This document shows, piece by piece, positions 59,954 through 64,000 of a DNA stretch of 64,000 bases. Both the position numbers and the translations under genes were made by a program. The notes below the pieces were generated by a model, which was given only the letters and a program-made list of their open reading frames with translations, had not been told where the DNA came from and ran no database searches. Source of the DNA: Zeimonas sediminis (GTDB taxonomy: Bacteria; Pseudomonadota; Gammaproteobacteria; Burkholderiales; Burkholderiaceae_E); contig NZ_JAMQYE010000001.1 in NCBI RefSeq assembly GCF_023721795.1, forward strand, positions 310,001 through 374,000. The letters are read 5' to 3'. Positions within the stretch are counted from its first letter, which is position 1, and every line of letters begins with the position of its first letter.

Positions 59954-62566
59954 TCAGCGGCGAACCACGCCGCCCAGGCCGCCTCCGATCAGCGCCGCCA
60001 CGTCGACCAGCACGCCGGGCAACGCGAGGCCCCCTGGCGCAGCCAGGTAGCGCGGTCGCCACTGCGGATCGAACTTGGCCTTGTAGGCGCGAAGCCCGCG
60101 GAAGTTGTAGAAGTGCTCGCCGTGCCGGAAGATCAGCGTGCCGAGCCGGTGCCACAGCGGCGCCAGGGGATGGGCCTCGAGCCCGGCCAGCGGTGCCATG
60201 CCGAGGTTGAAGCGGCCGTAGCCCTGTCGCGCTCCCCACAGCATGAGCTCGGTGAACAGGAAGTCCATGACCCCGGGCGGGGCGTCGGGCCGGTGGCGCA
60301 TCAGGTCGACCGACAGCTCGTGGCGATCGGCTCCGGTCAACACGTTCGCGAAGGCGACGATCGTGTCCTCGCGCCGCACCAGGGCGCACGGGAAGCGCCG
60401 GAGATAGGCAGGGTCGAAGCGCCCGAGCGAGAAGCCCTTCTCGCGGCTGTGCTTTGCCGCGAGCCAGGCGTCCGAGACCTCCTTCAGCGCGCCGAGCAAG
60501 GGCGGCACCGCGGAGGCGTCCAGCCATTCGAAGCGCAGGCCGTCGCGCCTAGCCCGGCTGTGGGCATGACGCAGCTCGCGCCGCGCGGGGCCCTCCAGGG
60601 TGAAGCCAGCCAGCGAAACCGTGGCCTCCTCGCCAAGCTTGATCGCGGCCAGCCCCATGTCGAGGTACAGCGGCAGGTGCGCGGCGTCGACCTGGTAGAA
60701 CACTGCCCGGCCGGCGTGACGATCGGCAATTTCGCGCAGCCGCCACGCGAGCCGCGACTGCGCGGCCGGGTCGCCGACCGGATCGCCGACCGGATCGCCC
60801 AGCGCGATCCAGCTGCGTCCCCGCACCTGGTACATCAGGAAGGCCTCCCGCTCGGTGTCGAACAGCAGGCGCTTGTCGCCGAGCAGCGCCAGCGCCGCAT
60901 CGGCCGACCGGGAGCGGGCGACGATGCCAGCGGCTCGCTCGATCTCGGCGGCGGTCGGCGGCCCGGCCTCGGGCGCGGCCGGCTGCATCGCGCGCCACAG
61001 GGCGAGCGTGCAGCCGGCTACCATGACCGCGAGGGTGGCGCGCAGGTAGCGCGGGGCATCCCCGTGGAAGGCGAAGGCCCACCACAATTGCTGCGAGTAC
61101 TCGACGTGCCTGTAGGCGAAGAGGCCGATCCAGGCGGTGACCAGGAGCACGGCCGCGATTGCCGCGAGCGACGCCGGGGACAGCACGTTGCTGGCGATCA
61201 TTGCTTCTCGTCGGAAGGCATCCCGCCCGAGCCACAGGATGGCGAGTGCCGCGAGCGACACCGAGGCCTCCTCGATGTCGACGCCCTTCAGCAGCGACGC
61301 GATGGCCGCCGCGAGCAGCAGCCCGATCGCGAGCCGCCAGGCCAGCCGTATCCGCCTGTGCAGGGCCTGGGCAAGCACCAGCAGCCCCAGGCCGAGCAGG
61401 CTGCCCGCGAGATGGGAGACTTCCAGCACGGGCAGCGGCAGGACTTCGCGCAGCCAGCGCAGCCGCTGTGCGTCGGCCGGCAGGCTGCCGGAGAAGAGCA
61501 GCACTGCTCCGGCCACGAAGACGGTCGCGCCCGCCGCCACCGGGGCGAGCCAGGCGAACAGGGGCCGAACCGCCGCAAACGCGCCGGCCAGGCGTCGATG
61601 CTGCTCGCTCAGCGCCAACGGAACGCCTGTCAGCGCGGCCAGCGCCAGCGGCAGCAGGTAGTACACGATGCGGTAGCCGACCATGGCCGCCAGCAGGGCG
61701 TCGCGTGGCGTGTCGGGCAGGCCGAGCAGCAGCACCGATTCGAATACGCCGAGTCCGCCCGGGACGTGGCTGGCGATGCCCGCGCCCACCGCGATCACGT
61801 ACACGCCCAGGAACACGTGGAAGGGCGGCGCCGCGTCGGCGGGGAGCAGCAGCCAGAGCGCCAGGGCCGCGCAACCGAGGTCGGCGAGGGCGAGCAGCAG
61901 CTGGCGCCAGGCCAACCCGGGCGACGGCACCCGGACCTGCCAGGGGCCGACGCGCAGCGGCTCGCGGCGCCGCCAGGCGAGCAACAGGTAGGCGAGGGGC
62001 GCGGTCAGCAGCAGCACGCCGGCGCCGCGCGCCATGGCGGGTGCGATGTGCAGCCAGCGGGTGGCCACTGCCGGCTCGAACAACAGGGCGAGGCCGATCG
62101 CGAAGCCGATGCCGATCCCGAAGGTGAGCCCGACCAGGCCCGCCGTCAGCGCCACGTCGGCGGCCGAGAGCCCCCAGGCGGTGTACAGGCGCAGCCTGAC
62201 CGCGCCGGCACTGAGCATCGCCAGGCCGAGGTTGTGGCCGACGGCCGTCGCGACGAAGGATGCCGCCGCGACCCGTCGATAGGGCAGGGCGTGTCCCAGG
62301 TAGCGGAGCGCCAGCACATCGTAGCCGGTGAGGGCCAGATAGCTCCCGGCGGTCGCGGCGAGCGCGAGGAAGAAATTGCCCGCGCCGAGCCGTCCGAAGG
62401 CGGCGCGCACGTCGGCCAGGTGCACCCGTGCCAGTTCCGCGTGCAGCACCGACAGGGCGAGCCCGAGCAGGACGAGGCTTGCCGCTGCCGCGAGCCAGAT
62501 TCGCCAGGAGCCTCCACGGGGCGGCGAGGCCTTTGGCGCCGCGGACGAAGTCGCGTGCCAGATCAT
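59954..62566 (-). CDS. mprF: MprF-type phosphatidylglycerol lysyl/aminoacyltransferase and flippase
   Basis: Transfers an amino acid (commonly Lys or Ala) from aminoacyl-tRNA to phosphatidylglycerol and flips the product, lowering surface charge and raising resistance to cationic peptides. The 870-residue protein has an N-terminal flippase part with about 12-14 membrane helices (residues ~20-520; GVYVIAVGAGIASHVPGGLGVFE split across a helix pair) and a cytosolic synthase domain (about 545-870) with FNLGMAPLAGLE and GLRAYKAKFDPQW at the end. A short GDPVGDPVGDP expansion lies near residue 590. The ATG at 62566 is preferred, since the upstream in-frame extension is Arg-rich and lies in the promoter gap. 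Confidence 0.92.
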   Translation of the reverse strand: MIWHATSSAAPKASPPRGGSWRIWLAAAASLVLLGLALSVLHAELARVHLADVRAAFGRLGAGNFFLALAATAGSYLALTGYDVLALRYLGHALPYRRVAAASFVATAVGHNLGLAMLSAGAVRLRLYTAWGLSAADVALTAGLVGLTFGIGIGFAIGLALLFEPAVATRWLHIAPAMARGAGVLLLTAPLAYLLLAWRRREPLRVGPWQVRVPSPGLAWRQLLLALADLGCAALALWLLLPADAAPPFHVFLGVYVIAVGAGIASHVPGGLGVFESVLLLGLPDTPRDALLAAMVGYRIVYYLLPLALAALTGVPLALSEQHRRLAGAFAAVRPLFAWLAPVAAGATVFVAGAVLLFSGSLPADAQRLRWLREVLPLPVLEVSHLAGSLLGLGLLVLAQALHRRIRLAWRLAIGLLLAAAIASLLKGVDIEEASVSLAALAILWLGRDAFRREAMIASNVLSPASLAAIAAVLLVTAWIGLFAYRHVEYSQQLWWAFAFHGDAPRYLRATLAVMVAGCTLALWRAMQPAAPEAGPPTAAEIERAAGIVARSRSADAALALLGDKRLLFDTEREAFLMYQVRGRSWIALGDPVGDPVGDPAAQSRLAWRLREIADRHAGRAVFYQVDAAHLPLYLDMGLAAIKLGEEATVSLAGFTLEGPARRELRHAHSRARRDGLRFEWLDASAVPPLLGALKEVSDAWLAAKHSREKGFSLGRFDPAYLRRFPCALVRREDTIVAFANVLTGADRHELSVDLMRHRPDAPPGVMDFLFTELMLWGARQGYGRFNLGMAPLAGLEAHPLAPLWHRLGTLIFRHGEHFYNFRGLRAYKAKFDPQWRPRYLAAPGGLALPGVLVDVAALIGGGLGGVVRR
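60771..60794. repeat. 12-bp tandem repeat inside mprF
   Basis: TCGCCGACCGGA occurs twice in direct succession, with part of a third copy after it. In the protein it adds one G-D-P-V unit to a loop of the synthase domain that normally reads G-D-P-x-G-x. The frame is kept. It looks like a recent replication-slippage event. Confidence 0.75.
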
Positions 62567-62804
62567 CGCTTCGTCGGTCGCGACGCGATTCGCATGCTGC
62601 TCCCGGAGCGGGATGGTGCGCGGTGCCCCAATTCTCGCCGAGCGGGCGCTCCACCTACAAGCCGCCGCCAGCGTCACGGTCCAGGGCCGCCGACCGAAGG
62701 GGCGGCGCACGCGCTATGCTCTGGCGCGAGCGAGCTGCCCGCCTGACCGAGACCGCCGCCGACGAGCGGACCCCGGCAGCCCGGGCCCGAGGAGGAGACT
62801 GCGC

Positions 62805-63665
62805 ATGCACTTCATGACGGGGATGGACCACCGCACGGTCCGCGCCAACGGGATCAAGGTGAATCTCTGGACCGGCGGGCAGGGGCCGGCCTTGCTGCTG
62901 CTGCATGGCTATCCGCAGACCGGCCAGATGTGGCGCAAGGTGGCGCCGAAGCTGCTCGACCGCTTCACCGTGGTGTGTCCGGACCTGCGCGGCTACGGCG
63001 ACTCGGACAAGCCGCGCGACGGCTACGACAAGAAGACGATGGCGCGCGACATGCACGAGACGATGCTGGCGCTGGGCCACTCGTGCTACGCGCTGGTCGG
63101 CCACGACCGGGGCGCGCGGGTCGCGCATCGGCAGGCGCTGGACAATCCGGACGCGGTCACGAAGCTGTGCGTGCTCGACGTCGTGCCGACGCACACCGTG
63201 TTCTCGAAGGCCGACCGCCACCTCGCGGCCGCCTACTGGCACTGGTTCTTCTTCCAGGCGCCCGACCTGCCCGAGATCATGCTGCAGGCCGCGCCCGAGG
63301 CCTTCCTGCGCCAGATGTTCCGCGCGCTGACCTTCCGGGCCGGCGCGATCGAGGAGCCCATGTTCCAGGAGTATCTGCGCGCCTTCACGCAGCCCGGCAC
63401 GATCCGCGCCGGCCTGGAGGACTATCGCGCCGCCGCGACCCGCGACCTCGAGGACGACGAGCGCGATCTGGCCAAACGGCTGCGCTGTCCGGTGCTGGCG
63501 ATCTGGGGAAGCTACGGCAAGATGGACGCGCTGTTCGACGTGCTGGCGACCTGGAAGGAGAAGGCCGACGACGTGCATGGCCACGCGCTCGACTGCGGCC
63601 ACTTCATTCCCGAGGAGGCCCCCGACGAGTTGCTGGCGGCGCTGGGCGCGTTCTTGTCGGCCTGA
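62805..63665 (+). CDS. Haloacetate dehalogenase (fluoroacetate dehalogenase-like alpha/beta hydrolase)
   Basis: A 286-residue alpha/beta hydrolase that probably removes a halogen from haloacetates. The nucleophile is Asp101 in GHDRGARV, not Ser, which is the mark of dehalogenases and epoxide hydrolases; the D-R-G-A-R string carries the two Arg that bind the carboxylate. VLDVVPTHTVF holds the acid Asp, YWHWFF gives His146 and Trp147, which match the halide-stabilising pair of fluoroacetate dehalogenases, and DCGHFIPEEAPDEL has the catalytic His. AGGAGG precedes the ATG. It is divergent from mprF and followed by ahpF on the other strand. Confidence 0.9.
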   Translation: MHFMTGMDHRTVRANGIKVNLWTGGQGPALLLLHGYPQTGQMWRKVAPKLLDRFTVVCPDLRGYGDSDKPRDGYDKKTMARDMHETMLALGHSCYALVGHDRGARVAHRQALDNPDAVTKLCVLDVVPTHTVFSKADRHLAAAYWHWFFFQAPDLPEIMLQAAPEAFLRQMFRALTFRAGAIEEPMFQEYLRAFTQPGTIRAGLEDYRAAATRDLEDDERDLAKRLRCPVLAIWGSYGKMDALFDVLATWKEKADDVHGHALDCGHFIPEEAPDELLAALGAFLSA

Positions 63666-63778
63666 TTCGTTCCTGGCCAGCCGAAGCGGCCGCCGCGGAA
63701 GGCGAGTGCGCCCTCCTGGTCGGCCTGCTTCGCGTCCTTCGCTGCCGGGCAGTCGTGGTCCTCAGGTCGCCTCAGGCC

Positions 63779-64000
63779 TCAGGCCGCCAGCTTCTGCGGT
63801 TCGGCGATCGCCGGCGAGGCGGCTGGCGCCGACGCGCGGATCAGGTGGTCGAAGGCCGACAGGCTGGCCTTCGCGCCTTCGCCCATCGCGATGACGATCT
63901 GTTTGTACGGCACCGTCGTCGCGTCGCCGGCGGCGAACACGCCAGGCACCGAGGTCTGGCCGCGGGCGTCGACCTCGATCTCGCCGCGCGGGCTCAGCGC
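63779..64000 (-). CDS. ahpF: Alkyl hydroperoxide reductase subunit F, 3' end
   Basis: Only the last 73 residues are in the window. They match the C-terminal thioredoxin-reductase-like part of AhpF, the NADH/FAD-dependent subunit that reduces Ahp[21 protein letters not shown] is the FAD-binding end motif and [16 protein letters not shown] is the closing AhpF helix. Thioredoxin reductase lacks the KASLSAF ending in this form. The start lies beyond 64000. A short Ala/Pro-rich tail follows the conserved end. Confidence 0.93.
   Translation of the reverse strand, partial: ALSPRGEIEVDARGQTSVPGVFAAGDATTVPYKQIVIAMGEGAKASLSAFDHLIRASAPAASPAIAEPQKLAA

Noticed and set aside
62629-62641. A 13-nt sequence CAATTCTCGCCGA shared with the smpB upstream region (49209-49221)
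   Set aside because: In the two places it has different distances to the nearest start codon, and two copies in a biased genome can arise by chance.

Overview
The window is very GC-rich (by eye near 70%) and almost wholly coding. The gene orders dapC-dapD-...-dapE-prmB, smc-zipA-ligA, map|rpsB-tsf-pyrH-frr-uppS-cdsA-dxr-rseP-bamA-skp-lpxD-fabZ-lpxA-lpxB-rnhB, ppsR|ppsA and smpB|ratA-ratB...guaB-guaA point to a betaproteobacterium, most likely Burkholderiales. A Gram-negative envelope (BamA, Skp, LpxA/B/D), a type IV pilus ATPase and PII control by GlnD fit this. No tRNA, rRNA, insertion sequence, prophage or CRISPR array was seen. No gap between genes exceeds 300 bases; the longest is about 299 bases between the livJ-like gene and nfeD.

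Layout. 1-2.7 kb: a 3-hydroxyacyl-CoA dehydrogenase cut by the window edge, a glutathione S-transferase and a ROK sugar kinase. 2.7-6.7 kb, minus strand: a trehalose operon otsB-GH15-otsA. 6.8-14.6 kb, minus strand: dapC-dapD-pilU-ArsC-like-dapE-prmB-ABC-F, where lysine/peptidoglycan precursor genes are interleaved with a pilus ATPase and translation genes. 14.6-15.1 kb: queF, divergent from smc. 15.3-23 kb: smc-zipA-ligA and a purine-nucleoside (MTA/MTI) phosphorylase. 23-26.5 kb, minus strand: map-glnD. 26.5-42.2 kb, plus strand: one long run from translation factors (rpsB, tsf, frr) and UMP kinase, through undecaprenyl-PP, CDP-diacylglycerol and MEP isoprenoid synthesis, to RseP, BamA, Skp and lipid A synthesis, ending with RNase HII and a SPOUT methyltransferase. 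42.2-45.7 kb: PEP synthase and its bifunctional regulator. 45.8-47 kb: a branched-chain amino-acid type binding protein. 47.2-54 kb: nfeD-SPFH, smpB|ratA-ratB, a DUF4124 protein, guaB-guaA.

54-64 kb is more accessory: a free-standing alpha/beta hydrolase next to an alpha/beta-hydrolase-LuxR fusion, a CDP-alcohol phosphatidyltransferase, a DUF2798 membrane protein, an orphan cation P-type ATPase preceded by an in-frame short ORF, an MprF-type aminoacyl-phosphatidylglycerol synthase/flippase, a haloacetate (fluoroacetate-type) dehalogenase and the 3' end of ahpF. Many genes here concern lipid head groups, ion transport or small-molecule hydrolysis.

No clearly new multi-gene system was found. 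The best leads are regulatory: three genes (3-hydroxyacyl-CoA dehydrogenase, map, smpB) have a -10-like hexamer only 6-7 nt before the start codon, which suggests leaderless mRNAs, and two of these overlap the promoter of the divergent neighbour. Others are a strong terminator-like hairpin between rpsB and tsf, palindromes near the ppsA, otsB and LuxR-fusion genes, a three-copy 15-bp repeat in the smc leader, and the hydrolase/LuxR-hydrolase pair.
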